Source: Haloterrigena gelatinilytica
GTDB lineage: Archaea > Halobacteriota > Halobacteria > Halobacteriales > Natrialbaceae
Length of the DNA: 64,000 nucleotides
Assembly: GCF_013342145.1 (NCBI RefSeq)
Contig: NZ_JABUQZ010000001.1
Coordinates: forward strand, 2,232,001-2,296,000
Direction of reading: 5' to 3'
Positions within the stretch are counted from its first letter, which is position 1. Every line of letters begins with the position of its first letter. The notes beneath the pieces are model-generated. The model had not been told where the DNA came from, searched no databases, and saw only the letters and a program-made list of their open reading frames with translations. This document shows, piece by piece, positions 46,634 to 55,244 of this stretch. The translations under genes were made by a program, and so were the position numbers.

Positions 46634-47395
46634 ATGACGCTCTCGGACTACTTCGACCGACTCGAGGCGCCCGCGCGAACGGTTACCGTCTACGCACCCC
46701 AGCCCCGCCCCGCGATCGCCGACCGGATCGAGACGGAGACGGGAGTCGACACCGTCGACTACCGCTCGCTGCCGGCTGGGGCCGCGGCCGAAGAGGGGTT
46801 TCTCGTCGTCCGCGAAGGCGCCGAGAAAACGAGCGATGAACCCGCGAGCGGCGAAGACGGCGAGTTCGTCGCCGCGATCGGACTCGCGGCCGCTCGGGAG
46901 TTTCTCGAGCCGCCGATCGTCGCCCCCTGGGCCGAGACGGACGACGGCGCTTATCGCCGCGTGATCGAGGTCTTCGAGGCGACGGTCTGGCAGGCGCTCG
47001 ATCGACGACAGCTGCTCGCGATCAGCCGCGAGATCGAGACCCGCGCCTGGCGCGTCGGCAGCGGCACCCTGCGGGTCAGCTTCCAGCGAGCGGCCGCCCT
47101 CGAGGCGATGGCACCGGTGTACGTTCGCCTCGCCGGCGAGTCGACGCTGGACGTCCACGCCTACGTCGCCGACGAGTGGGATCGGCCGTCGATCCCCGGC
47201 GTGACGATCCACGCCGACGCCGGCCCGGAGATCGGGACGTTCTGGGTACTCGCTTTCGACGGCGGCGGCGACGAACTCCGGACCGGCGGCCTGATCGCCC
47301 GGGAACGAGCGGACGGGACGTTCGAAGGGTACTGGACCGACGACGCAACCCTCGTCGCGGAGCTAGAGGACGCGCTTCGGGACAGCGTGGACTGA
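46634..47395 (+). CDS. DICT-domain sensory protein
   Basis: A 253-aa soluble protein with a DICT domain (sensor of diguanylate cyclases and two-component systems) in residues ~100-245: VSFQRAAALEAMAPVYVRLA, HAYVADEWDRPSIPGVTIHA and GTFWVLAFDGGGDELRTGG, with GTFEGYWTDDATLV at the end. The N-terminal ~100 residues include TVTVYAPQPRPAIADRIE. It lies after a wHTH gene, so the pair may form a signal-to-transcription unit. Ligand unknown. Confidence 0.78.
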   Translation: MTLSDYFDRLEAPARTVTVYAPQPRPAIADRIETETGVDTVDYRSLPAGAAAEEGFLVVREGAEKTSDEPASGEDGEFVAAIGLAAAREFLEPPIVAPWAETDDGAYRRVIEVFEATVWQALDRRQLLAISREIETRAWRVGSGTLRVSFQRAAALEAMAPVYVRLAGESTLDVHAYVADEWDRPSIPGVTIHADAGPEIGTFWVLAFDGGGDELRTGGLIARERADGTFEGYWTDDATLVAELEDALRDSVD

Positions 47396-47520
47396 GGGGT
47401 CGAGCCCGTCGGTGGATGGCTCGAGGCGAGACGATAGAGAGACAACGAGGGACGGCAGGGAGACGACGAGGGAACGAGAGAGGGAAGACAGGGGACGGAG
47501 CGCGTCTAGAATCGATTTCG

Positions 47521-47991
47521 TCACCGCCGGGTCCGCAGGACTTCGTCTTTCATCGCCGAGCAGAGCTGTTTCGCTCGCTCCGCGTCGAACTCGTCGGTCA
47601 GGTCCTCGGCGCACTCCTCCCAGGAGCCGCCGATCGACGACCAGTACTCGAGGACGCTGTCCCGGTCCCAGCCCTCCGGCAGGTCGTCCAATCCGTTGAC
47701 GTCCTCGTCGACGACGTCGGTCACCGCGTCGCCGTCGGTCGATTCCGTGGCGTCGTCGTCCTCGAGATCGCTGGTCTCCAGACTCGAGGCGCGGTAGACG
47801 GCCGAGCCGACCCGCTCGAGGCCGACGACGTACGCCGGCCGGTCGTCGCCGGCCTCGACGGCCGCGTAGTCGTCCTCGCCGCCGCCCTGCGGGAACTCGA
47901 CGTCGTCGGTCAGGACGGCCGCCACGACGCCGCGGCCGTCGGGAGTCGCTACCGCGTCGCCCGCCGAATATCTGGTCGCGGACTCGCTCAT
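47521..47991 (-). CDS. haloarchaeal hypothetical protein
   Basis: A 156-aa soluble protein. The N-terminus SAGDAVATPDGRGVVAAVLT looks like a small beta domain (KOW/SH3-like) and the C-terminus WSSIGGSWEECAEDLTDEFD then AKQLCSAMKDEVL is helical, separated by an acidic linker. I recognise no named family. The start at 47991 (MSESATRYSAGDAV) is chosen because the upstream frame is Arg/Pro-rich shadow. It follows the radical SAM gene on the same strand. Confidence 0.6.
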   Translation of the reverse strand: MSESATRYSAGDAVATPDGRGVVAAVLTDDVEFPQGGGEDDYAAVEAGDDRPAYVVGLERVGSAVYRASSLETSDLEDDDATESTDGDAVTDVVDEDVNGLDDLPEGWDRDSVLEYWSSIGGSWEECAEDLTDEFDAERAKQLCSAMKDEVLRTRR

Positions 47992-48186
47992 AGGCGACGG
48001 GTCGATCGGAAAGCGGGTAGGGACAGTGCACGGATTCGCAAGGACTCGGACGGCCGCAGCCCCGCCGAATCCACCACTGCGTCTCGACCTCGCGGTCGCC
48101 GTGGGCGTCGACCAGTTCTCCGGTCGTCGCCGGAGACGCCTGGTTCTCGAGGGCTTCGTCGACGTCACCGAGTCGATCGCGAGCAG

Positions 48187-49170
48187 TCAGCGCCGAGCCA
48201 GGCGAGCGAGGAGTCCGGGCCGGTTCTCGAGCATCGATCGGTCGAGGTAGAGTCGCTCGAGGCCGACGTCGCGGGCGTGGTCGATCACGGCCTCGTACTC
48301 GTCTCCGGTGATCGACCGGCCGATCTCCTCGTAGAACTCCTCTCCGTCGGCCTTGTAGTGAGGGCGGTACTGAGCCATGATATCGACGAACGTTGCCGGG
48401 GAGACCTCCTCGGCGATGAACTCCAGCACGCGCTCGGCGTTTTCGACGTGGTTGGGCATCACGAGGTGACGAACGAGCAGCCCGCCCGTCGCGAGGCCGG
48501 TGTCGTCGAGTTCCAGATCGCCGACCTGTCGGTGCATCTCCCGTAGCGACTCGGTGACGTTCGCCCAGTAGTTCGGCGCCTTCGAGTATTTCGCCGCGGC
48601 CGCGTCGTCCGACCACTTCACGTCGGGCATGTAGATGTCGACGATCCCCTCGAGTCGCTCGAGGATCTCCGCGCGCTCGTAGCCGCCGCAGTTCCAGACG
48701 ATCGGCAGGTCCAGCCCCCGCTCTTTCGCGATCTTGACGGCTTCGACGAGATGCGGCGAGTGGTGGGTCGGCGAGACGAAATTGACGTTGTGACAGCCGC
48801 GAGACTCGAGCTCGAGGGCCATCTCGGCGATTTCCTCGGCCGTCGCGGGATCGCCCGCCGCCTCGTGGCTGGTCTCGAAGTTCTGGCAGAAGACGCACTT
48901 CATGTTACAGTTCGCGAGGAAGATCGTTCCGCTCCCGTTGCGACCCTTCAGACAGTCCTCCTCGCCGAAATGAGGGAAGTGCGTCGAGACGTACGCGGTG
49001 TCGTCGACCCGGCACGTTCCCTCCTGACCGTCGGTCCGATCGACGGCGCACTCGTAGGCGCAGAGATCGCAGTCGGCGTACCGCTCCCACAGGTCGGTGA
49101 TACGGTCCTCGAACTCCTCGTCCGGGAGGTCGCGGTAGTTAGGCGTCGTTGCCGGAGCATCGGTACTCAT
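48187..49170 (-). CDS. radical SAM protein, pyruvate formate-lyase activase-like
   Basis: A 327-aa radical S-adenosylmethionine enzyme. The [4Fe-4S]-SAM motif is FLANCNMKCVFCQNFETSH (C-x3-C-x2-C). An N-terminal cysteine set (CDLCAYECAVDR, then GQEGTC) could bind zinc or iron-sulfur. VSPTHHSPHLVEAVKIAKER and IVDIYMPDVKWSDD match the activase-like barrel. The N-terminal cysteine layout resembles COG1313-type uncharacterised PflX proteins. Substrate unknown. Confidence 0.88.
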   Translation of the reverse strand: MSTDAPATTPNYRDLPDEEFEDRITDLWERYADCDLCAYECAVDRTDGQEGTCRVDDTAYVSTHFPHFGEEDCLKGRNGSGTIFLANCNMKCVFCQNFETSHEAAGDPATAEEIAEMALELESRGCHNVNFVSPTHHSPHLVEAVKIAKERGLDLPIVWNCGGYERAEILERLEGIVDIYMPDVKWSDDAAAAKYSKAPNYWANVTESLREMHRQVGDLELDDTGLATGGLLVRHLVMPNHVENAERVLEFIAEEVSPATFVDIMAQYRPHYKADGEEFYEEIGRSITGDEYEAVIDHARDVGLERLYLDRSMLENRPGLLARLARR

Positions 49171-49292
49171 ACGCCGACGTTTGCCACACGATACCAAAGA
49201 CCTTGACACCCGACGGAATACTCATTCGAATTTTCGAACTGGTTCGCTTCCGGTGAACGGTCGTTCGAATACGACCGGCGGGTAGTAACGCC

Positions 49293-49418
49293 GTGGGAAC
49301 CAATCCGAGCGTTCGAGACTGGTCGGCACGGGATCGGAACGCGCTCGAGGACGACGCGGCGGTCGACGAGTCCGCCGAGGGCGCCGATCCGACCGTCGAT
49401 ACGGAGACGATCGACTGA
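49293..49418 (+). CDS. short acidic frame, possible remnant
   Basis: A 41-aa frame from GTG 49293 (GTNPSVRDWSARDRNALEDD, then acidic tail ending VDTETID). The composition is typical of haloarchaeal C-terminal tails and the frame is open from 49257 (12 codons further upstream) without a good start. It lies at the change from GC-rich core to AT-rich DNA and may be the cut tail of a lost gene. Confidence 0.35.
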   Translation: MGTNPSVRDWSARDRNALEDDAAVDESAEGADPTVDTETID

Positions 49419-49531
49419 TCGCGGCGGCTGCCGTTAGAGCACTGCATCTCGAGCGCTATCGCAGCAAAACTGCACAGCTCGAAATTCAAGTTTGGCTATT
49501 GGATCAGAATTACTACCATATTCCATACTTG

Positions 49532-49699
49532 TTAAGATAATATATGTGTATGTATGCTGTCTAGAAGTGGGGTGATATCGGTTTCGGCATTTAGAACGCT
49601 TCTGAGACGTATTTCTCCGCTATCGGCTCCTGATTCTTGACTCAGAATACGATCCAGTGTAGCACGGATATTGTACTCCAGTAAGTGTGTAAAACCCAT
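49532..49699 (-). CDS. possible 55-aa protein or remnant
   Basis: An ATG-started frame in AT-rich DNA (MGFTHLLEYNIRATLDRILS, then QESGADSGEIRLRSVLNAET) ending at a stop at 49532. The amino-acid pattern looks natural (amphipathic helices) rather than shadow-like, but no family is recognised and no clear promoter is seen. It may be the end of a degraded gene. Confidence 0.3.
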   Translation of the reverse strand: MGFTHLLEYNIRATLDRILSQESGADSGEIRLRSVLNAETDITPLLDSIHTHILS

Positions 49700-50197
49700 T
49701 ATTAGTGCGTGGTGGGGCGGTTTAGGGATCCTCCTGTACTCACTGATTACATAGGGCTAAAATAGTTCGAATTCTGGTATATGTGTGGATGTATATGAGA
49801 TAGATGATGTTAACTCTCCCGTCTTTCTCGTTCTCGTCTCGAGGTCAGTGGTTCCCTCGCGGAAACGAGATGTGTCGATCCCTCGACGAGCAGGCAGCAT
49901 CGACCTCCCCAAGTCGGTCGATATTCGCCGTAGATCAGTACAAACCCGAACTCCGTACCCTCCCGCGTCACTCACTACGATCCGAGGACGACGGGGCCGT
50001 CCGCCCGGCGAACCGCTCGGCGTCGTGAGATCTTCACCGAAGAGGCTGTATTGGAGCTGCGAGACGCGTTCGCTAGTCGGGCCGTTATCCGCTTCCCGAA
50101 GCCGGGAACACCGGGACCCGTCTCGACGGTAGATGACGGTCGCGTTTCTACTCGGGCGACGACTTTAGGATATCACGATCATCTCCCGATGAACGCC

Positions 50198-50216
50198 GTA
50201 ATTTTGGCTCAATTAC
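50198..50216. promoter_or_regulatory. inverted repeat upstream of IclR gene
   Basis: GTAATT-N7-AATTAC, perfect 6-bp arms around TTGGCTC, about 40 bp before the TATA-like box of the IclR gene. The 7-nt spacing equals that of the TTTG-N7-CAAA sites below, but the arms differ. Confidence 0.4.
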
Positions 50217-50255
50217 AGAACCGACTTCGTTTATAGCCAGGGAAAATACAAATCA

Positions 50256-50263
50256 CTTTAAAC
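50256..50263 (+). promoter_or_regulatory. TATA box of the IclR gene
   Basis: CTTTAAAC lies 21-28 nt before the ATG at 50284, consistent with a leaderless transcript. Confidence 0.5.
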
Positions 50264-50283
50264 ACGGATGCATAGGAGAGAAT

Positions 50284-51084
50284 ATGACCGACTCGTCGAA
50301 CGCGGAACCGCGCCGTATCAAGTCTCTACAGCGGGGCTGCGAGATTATCGAGGTAGTTCAAGAACTGGACGGTGCATCGCTACAAGAGATCGAGAGCCAC
50401 GTCGATCTCTCGCGAGGCACTATTCACACGTATCTGAGCACGCTCGTTGATTGCCGCCTCCTCGTGCGGAACGATAACGTCTATCAGCTCGGATACCGGT
50501 TTATTACGATGGGAGAATACGTCCGGAACACGACCGATATCTATACTGCCGGACAACAGGAAGTCGACAAACTCGCGGAATCGTCGGGCGAATACGTTCA
50601 TCTCGTTATCGAAGACGAGGGGAGAGAGGTAGCGATATACGAACGCCGAGGCCAACAGGCAGTCGGCACCGATTACCACCATAAAATGCGGGAGACGCCT
50701 CAGTACCTCCACGATAGCGCGTCCGGGAAGGCGATGCTCGCCCATCTGCCCGAGGGGCGGATCGAAAACATAATCGATAGACAAGGTCTCGAACGCCAGA
50801 CGAAGAACACTATCGTCGACCGCGATCAGCTGTGGGACGAACTCGAGGAGGTCAAGAAGTGCGGGTACGCGATAAACGATGAGGAAGAGATTCGCGGACT
50901 CCGGGCGGTCGGCGCTCCCATCATCGATAGCGACGAGTCGGTCGTCGGTGCCGTCAGCCTCACTGCACCGACGAGCAGGTTGAAAGGCGACCGATTCGAG
51001 TCCGAAATCCCCGAACTCGTCATGGAAACGGCGAACCTCATCGAAGTGAATCTGGAAACGATGACGTTCGATCGAACCGTATGA
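50284..51084 (+). CDS. IclR-family transcriptional regulator
   Basis: A 266-aa regulator. The N-terminal winged helix is RIKSLQRGCEIIEVVQELDG followed by LSRGTIHTYLSTLVDCRLL, and the C-terminal effector domain includes DSASGKAMLAHLPEGRI and GLRAVGAPIIDSDESVVGAV. IclR proteins usually bind a small catabolite and 15-20-bp palindromes. It heads a same-strand array of catabolic genes (dehydrogenase, arginase, aminotransferase, permease), so it probably controls them in response to an amino acid or its breakdown product. Confidence 0.9.
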   Translation: MTDSSNAEPRRIKSLQRGCEIIEVVQELDGASLQEIESHVDLSRGTIHTYLSTLVDCRLLVRNDNVYQLGYRFITMGEYVRNTTDIYTAGQQEVDKLAESSGEYVHLVIEDEGREVAIYERRGQQAVGTDYHHKMRETPQYLHDSASGKAMLAHLPEGRIENIIDRQGLERQTKNTIVDRDQLWDELEEVKKCGYAINDEEEIRGLRAVGAPIIDSDESVVGAVSLTAPTSRLKGDRFESEIPELVMETANLIEVNLETMTFDRTV

Positions 51085-51095
51085 ATCTCGTCTAC

Positions 51096-51116
51096 CTATT
51101 TGATAATTCCAAATAG
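51096..51116. promoter_or_regulatory. candidate IclR operator 1
   Basis: CTATTTG and CAAATAG arms, perfect 7-bp inverted repeat separated by ATAATTC. Located 12 bp after the IclR stop codon. Shares TTTG-N7-CAAA with 51433-51449 and 55629-55645. Confidence 0.6.
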
Positions 51117-51313
51117 ACGCGCGAGTGTTCGGTCGCGATTACTCGACCACGCTAAGCAACGCCACCGATAGCGGTAAGTAACCGGCAGCTCGATTCGTGA
51201 TACGGCTTCAATTACGAACATACTGCTGTAATCCTTACGCGCGTCGGACGGGCACTCCCTCGTATCCGTGTCGTCTCAGCGTCGCTGTCGGCAGCCTCCT
51301 GTCCGGCGCGACG

Positions 51314-51330
51314 TTTTGATATATGGGAAC
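51314..51330. promoter_or_regulatory. candidate operator half-site
   Basis: TTTTGATATATGGGAAC: the left arm and spacer match site 51433-51449 over 11 bases (TTTGATATATG), but the right arm is changed (GGAAC in place of CAAAG). Possibly a weaker copy. Confidence 0.4.
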
Positions 51331-51432
51331 GAAGTCGAATCGGATACGACGGTCTCAACCGTGAATAATGCGGAAGTTCGCCGATAGGCGCGGTGAACAA
51401 CTAACCTGGCTCCGACCCATCGCGAGAGTGAA

Positions 51433-51449
51433 CTTTGATATATGCAAAG
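51433..51449. promoter_or_regulatory. candidate IclR operator 2
   Basis: CTTTGATATATGCAAAG: perfect 5-bp arms around a 7-nt AT-rich spacer, ending 27 bp before the TATA box at 51477. A position just upstream of the basal promoter would suit an activator. Confidence 0.6.
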
Positions 51450-51476
51450 GACTACGCCCTCGGTACTGTTCACCAA

Positions 51477-51490
51477 TATTTATTAATAAT
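51477..51490 (+). promoter_or_regulatory. TATA box of the microprotein-gdh unit
   Basis: TATTTATTAATAAT lies 27-40 nt before the ATG of the microprotein at 51517, so the transcript should begin close to that ATG. No such box lies at the right distance before the dehydrogenase ATG. Confidence 0.55.
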
Positions 51491-51516
51491 GACGTACTGC
51501 TGAGAAACGCGATCAG

Positions 51517-51621
51517 ATGAGACACCAGTCCCATTGTCCAGTCTGCGGTGTAGAGCTGCGAGCGAACCAGCGATGCCAAAACCGTCCGTGGCAGACGGCG
51601 ATGCGGCAGCCGAGTGATTGA
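51517..51621 (+). CDS. 34-aa zinc-finger-like microprotein
   Basis: A 34-aa frame ([20 protein letters not shown] and 14 more residues) with the CPxCG motif of haloarchaeal small zinc-finger proteins, a third Cys at residue 20, and His at 3 and 6 as possible extra ligands. It begins at the expected transcription start, and its stop is 4 bp before the dehydrogenase ATG, so translation could be coupled. It could be a regulatory leader peptide or a functional microprotein. Function unknown. Confidence 0.55.
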   Translation: MRHQSHCPVCGVELRANQRCQNRPWQTAMRQPSD

Positions 51622-51625
51622 ATCC

Positions 51626-52912
51626 ATGAGTCACGTAACTCCGACGGTAGATACCGAACCGGCGACCGAAGAGAGATCGATGCTCGAGACCGTTCACCAA
51701 CACCTCGAACGAGCCGTCTCCGCTCTCGACCTCTCGCCGGACATGGTCGAACAGCTCAGTCACCCGTCGAAGACTATCGAGGTGTCGATACCCGTCCGCC
51801 GAGACAGCGGTGAGGTAGCGGTGTTCACGGGCTGTCGCGTCCAACACTTCGAGATCCGCGGTCCCTTCAAGGGCGGTCTTCGCTACCATCCGGACGTTTC
51901 GACCGAGGAGTCGACTGCACTCGCGATGCTGATGACGTGGAAGTGTGCAGTGATGGACCTCCCGTTCGGCGGGGCGAAAGGCGGCGTCGTCGTCGATCCG
52001 CAGACGCTCAGCGAGGACGAGAGAGAGCGGTTGACACGTCGATTCGCCGAAGAGCTTCGGGATTTCGTCGGACCGACGAAAGACGTTCCCGCGCCCGATC
52101 TGGGAACCGACGACCAGACGATGGCGTGGTTCATGGACGCCTATTCGATGCAGCAGGGAGAGACGGTTCCCGGGGTCGTCACCGGCAAACCGACCGTTAT
52201 CGGCGGGAGTCCCGGTCGGGAAGCGGCACCGGGTCGCGGCGTCGCCGTCGTCGCTCGAGAGACGCTCGATTACTACGATCTTCCGGTCGAAGAGACCACC
52301 GTTGCGATCCAGGGATACGGATCAGTCGGGGCGAACGCGGCGCGCCGGCTCGACGAATGGGGTGCGAACGTCGTCGCCGTCAGCGACGTTACCGGCGGTA
52401 TCTACGACCCGACCGGGTTGGATACGTCCGACGTCCCGTCGCACGACGAGAACCCGCGGGGCGTCTCCGAGTACGACGCACCGCAGCGCATTTCCAACGA
52501 AGAACTGCTCACGCTCGACGTCGACCTTCTGATCCCCGCTGCCGTCGGTGACGTCTTGACGGCTGACAACGCCGACGACGTCCGCGCCGAGATCGTCGTC
52601 GAAGGCGCTAACGGACCGACGACGCCGGCCGCGGACGAGATCTTCGAGAAACGGAACGTTCCCGTGATTCCCGACGTGCTCGCCAACGCGGGCGGCGTCA
52701 CCGTCAGCTACTTCGAGTGGCTCCAGGACATCAATCGTCGGCAGTGGTCCCTTGACGAGGTCCAGTCCGAACTCGATTCCGAGATGATCGACGCGTGGAA
52801 CACCGTTCGTGCGACCGTAGCGGAGCGAGACGTCCGCTGGCGAACCGCCGCCTACATCGTCGCACTGTCACGAATCGGTGAAGCTTTAACTGCTAGGGGA
52901 CTCTGGCCATGA
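51626..52912 (+). CDS. gdhB: Glu/Leu/Phe/Val-type dehydrogenase (glutamate dehydrogenase)
   Basis: A 428-aa NAD(P)-dependent amino-acid dehydrogenase, most like glutamate dehydrogenase, which interconverts glutamate with 2-oxoglutarate and ammonia. The substrate domain has [15 protein letters not shown] and [13 protein letters not shown] with the catalytic Lys, and [20 protein letters not shown] supplies the catalytic Asp. The Rossmann motif is [20 protein letters not shown]. In this cluster a catabolic role, oxidising the glutamate made by the aminotransferase, is likely. It overlaps the arginase start by 4 bp. Confidence 0.9.
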   Translation: MSHVTPTVDTEPATEERSMLETVHQHLERAVSALDLSPDMVEQLSHPSKTIEVSIPVRRDSGEVAVFTGCRVQHFEIRGPFKGGLRYHPDVSTEESTALAMLMTWKCAVMDLPFGGAKGGVVVDPQTLSEDERERLTRRFAEELRDFVGPTKDVPAPDLGTDDQTMAWFMDAYSMQQGETVPGVVTGKPTVIGGSPGREAAPGRGVAVVARETLDYYDLPVEETTVAIQGYGSVGANAARRLDEWGANVVAVSDVTGGIYDPTGLDTSDVPSHDENPRGVSEYDAPQRISNEELLTLDVDLLIPAAVGDVLTADNADDVRAEIVVEGANGPTTPAADEIFEKRNVPVIPDVLANAGGVTVSYFEWLQDINRRQWSLDEVQSELDSEMIDAWNTVRATVAERDVRWRTAAYIVALSRIGEALTARGLWP

Positions 52913-53832
52913 CGACGATGCAACTCGAATCCGATTTGCGAGACTCAGCGGTCTCGTCGGACGTCGCAGTCATCGGTGCGCCGATCGATATCGGTGGCAA
53001 CCGTCGGGGGGCCGACCTCGGCCCGGCCGCCATCAGACACGCCGGGCTCGAAGACGCGCTCTCCGAGGCCGGCGTTTCCGTTACCGACGTCGGTGACGTG
53101 TCCGTGTCCGAGGCCGGGACCGAACCGGTCGATGCCATTCAGTCGACGACCGCGGCTATCGCCGATCGAGTGGCGGAGACGCTTCAACAGGGCGCCAGGC
53201 CGCTCGTTCTCGGCGGCGATCACTCGATCGCGATCGGCACCTTGCGCGGCACCGCTCGGAACGCGAAATCCGGCGTCATCTGGTTCGACGCCCACGGCGA
53301 TTACAACACGCCCACGACCTCGCCCAGCGGAAACTTCCACGGGATGCCCCTCGCGGCCGCACACGGGCATCGGGATTTCGCCGACGCGGACTGGTCGATC
53401 GCCCCGTCGATCCCCGAAGAAAACACGGTCCTCGTCGGACTGCGGAGCCTCGACGAGCGAGAGCGCGATGCGTTGCGCCGAGCCGACGTCACCGCCTATA
53501 CGATGGCCGATATCGACGATCGCGGCATCTCGGAGATCGTCGACGAGGCCATCGATATTGCAGCCAGCGGCACCGATGGCGTTCACGTGAGTCTGGATCT
53601 CGATTGGCTGGACCCGCGCGCGGCTCCCGGCGTCGGGACGCCCGTCCCCGGGGGAGCGACCGAGCGGGAAGCACATCTCGCGCTCGAGCGACTCGCCGAA
53701 CGCGACGCCGCCGATGACGTGTTGCGATCGATGGACGTCGTGGAGGTCAACCCGCTTCTCGACGACGAGAACACGACGGCCGAGGCGGCGACGGATCTCG
53801 TCGCGAGCGCGTTCGGGAATCGTATTATCTGA
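52909..53832 (+). CDS. arginase-family ureohydrolase
   Basis: A 307-aa binuclear-manganese hydrolase. Metal ligands are visible in [26 protein letters not shown] and [19 protein letters not shown]. The substrate loop [13 protein letters not shown] is closer to arginase (HG-x-P) than to agmatinase, so arginine to ornithine plus urea is the likely reaction. Agmatinase or formimidoylglutamase activity cannot be ruled out. It is translationally coupled to the dehydrogenase and followed 92 bp later by the aminotransferase. Confidence 0.87.
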   Translation: MTTMQLESDLRDSAVSSDVAVIGAPIDIGGNRRGADLGPAAIRHAGLEDALSEAGVSVTDVGDVSVSEAGTEPVDAIQSTTAAIADRVAETLQQGARPLVLGGDHSIAIGTLRGTARNAKSGVIWFDAHGDYNTPTTSPSGNFHGMPLAAAHGHRDFADADWSIAPSIPEENTVLVGLRSLDERERDALRRADVTAYTMADIDDRGISEIVDEAIDIAASGTDGVHVSLDLDWLDPRAAPGVGTPVPGGATEREAHLALERLAERDAADDVLRSMDVVEVNPLLDDENTTAEAATDLVASAFGNRII

Positions 53833-53889
53833 TACCGCGGATCGTATACCGCCCGTCCCGAGCCGATCGGTGATCTCATAAACGATTCG

Positions 53890-53898
53890 GATATTTTA
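53890..53898 (+). promoter_or_regulatory. TATA box of the aminotransferase gene
   Basis: GATATTTTA lies 27-35 nt before the ATG at 53925. It suggests a second internal promoter in the cluster. Confidence 0.45.
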
Positions 53899-53924
53899 TG
53901 TGGCCCGCGTCGGTGGTACGTGAC

Positions 53925-55244
53925 ATGGACCGTGAGAACACAGTCCCCCGAGTAGCTTCGTTTCCGGGTTCGAAGAGCAAACGATGGGTCGAGTTTCACC
54001 AGAACACGGCGGCACCCAGTACGTACGTCTACGACTTCGTCTGGGACGTAACCGAAGACGCCACGGGGCCGTTCTGTACCGACGCGGACGGAAACGTCCT
54101 CATGGACTTTACGAGTCACGTGGCCGCGGCGCCGCTCGGATACAATCACCCGACTCTCACGGAGCGGTTACGGGAGTTCGATCTCGTCGACCCGATGAAG
54201 ATCGCCGGACAGGACTTCTACGTCAGTACGGGTGGAACGCCCGAGGAGTCCTCGTTACCCGGCCCCGCACACCTCATGGACAGGCTAACCGAGATCAGCA
54301 GTCAGTACGACATGGACACCGTGTTCCTGTCGAACTCGGGCGCCGAAGCGGTCGAAAACGCGATGAAGATTTGCTACGACGACTGTGAGACGCCGAAGTA
54401 CGCCATCACGTTCGACGACGCGTTCCACGGGCGCACGCTCGGCGCGCTCTCTCTGAACCGCTCGAAATCGGTCTACCGACGGAAGTTCCCCGAGATAAGC
54501 GGGGTCCACGACGTCGAATACTCCGAGCACGGACTCGACCGGCTCCGGGCGAAACTCGGGGATCCGGGGCACATTCCTTCGGAAGAGGTCGGATTTCTCA
54601 TTCTCGAGCCCATTCAGGGGGAGGGAGGCTACAACGTGCCGTCCGCCTCGTTTATGTCGGAGCTGGACGACATCTGCTCGACACACGATATCCCGATCGT
54701 CGTCGACGAGATCCAGTCGGGGATCGGTCGCACCGGCGAGATGTGGGCCGTCGACCACTTCGACATCGAACCGGACGTGATCACGAGCGCGAAGGCGCTC
54801 CGAGTCGGTGCGACGATCTCCAGGTCGGACATATTCCCCGACGAGGAAGCCCGACTCTCCTCGACGTGGGGGGCCGGCGATATTCTCGCATCGATGCAAG
54901 GGGCCCTGACGCTGTCGGTCATCGAAGAGGAGAACCTACTGGACAACGCGACGGAGCTGGGAACGTACTTCCGAGATCGACTTCGCGAACTGGCCGAGCA
55001 AACGTCCATTCTGACCGACGTTCGCGGACTCGGACTGATGATCGCCGTCGAGTTCGATACGGCGGATCACCGCGACGAAGCGATGGAAACGGCGCTCCGA
55101 CACGGGCTACTGACCCTCGGCTGTGGAACGAAGACGCTGCGTCTGCTCCCGCCGCTCGACGTCCGAGAGCGCGAAATCGACATCTGCGTCGACATCATCG
55201 ACGACGTCGTCGACGAAGTCGCTGGTCCGGTGTCGTCCGCGTGA
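53925..55244 (+). CDS. class III PLP aminotransferase (ornithine/GABA-type)
   Basis: A 439-aa fold-type I class III aminotransferase. PLP-binding segments are VFLSNSGAEAVENAMKICYD, the Asp in PIVVDEIQSGIGRTGEMW, and the Schiff-base Lys in ITSAKALRVGATIS. AFHGRTLGALSLNRSK is also conserved. With the arginase next door, ornithine-delta-aminotransferase is the best guess; a GABA or lysine-epsilon aminotransferase is possible. The start at 53925 follows an ATATTTTA box by 27-34 nt, so it may also have its own promoter. Confidence 0.85.
   Translation: MDRENTVPRVASFPGSKSKRWVEFHQNTAAPSTYVYDFVWDVTEDATGPFCTDADGNVLMDFTSHVAAAPLGYNHPTLTERLREFDLVDPMKIAGQDFYVSTGGTPEESSLPGPAHLMDRLTEISSQYDMDTVFLSNSGAEAVENAMKICYDDCETPKYAITFDDAFHGRTLGALSLNRSKSVYRRKFPEISGVHDVEYSEHGLDRLRAKLGDPGHIPSEEVGFLILEPIQGEGGYNVPSASFMSELDDICSTHDIPIVVDEIQSGIGRTGEMWAVDHFDIEPDVITSAKALRVGATISRSDIFPDEEARLSSTWGAGDILASMQGALTLSVIEEENLLDNATELGTYFRDRLRELAEQTSILTDVRGLGLMIAVEFDTADHRDEAMETALRHGLLTLGCGTKTLRLLPPLDVREREIDICVDIIDDVVDEVAGPVSSA

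Larger units (their letters stand above)
49419..50283. other. AT-rich gene-poor boundary region
   Basis: About 860 bp with sharply lower GC than the DNA to the left. It includes a possible 55-aa frame on the minus strand (49532-49699), AT-rich stretches, and, near the right end, a perfect inverted repeat (50198-50216) before the IclR gene. No transposase or other known gene is recognised. Confidence 0.5.
51085..51516. other. regulatory intergenic region upstream of the microprotein-gdh unit
   Basis: 432 bp without a gene. It contains three related sites (51096-51116, 51314-51330 and 51433-51449) and the TATA box at 51477. Mixed GC with AT-rich spots around the sites. Confidence 0.65.

Noticed and set aside
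49757-49975. A 72-codon minus-strand frame before the IclR gene
   Set aside because: Composition is irregular (Arg/Thr/Ser), no domain, and no promoter or ribosome-binding support.
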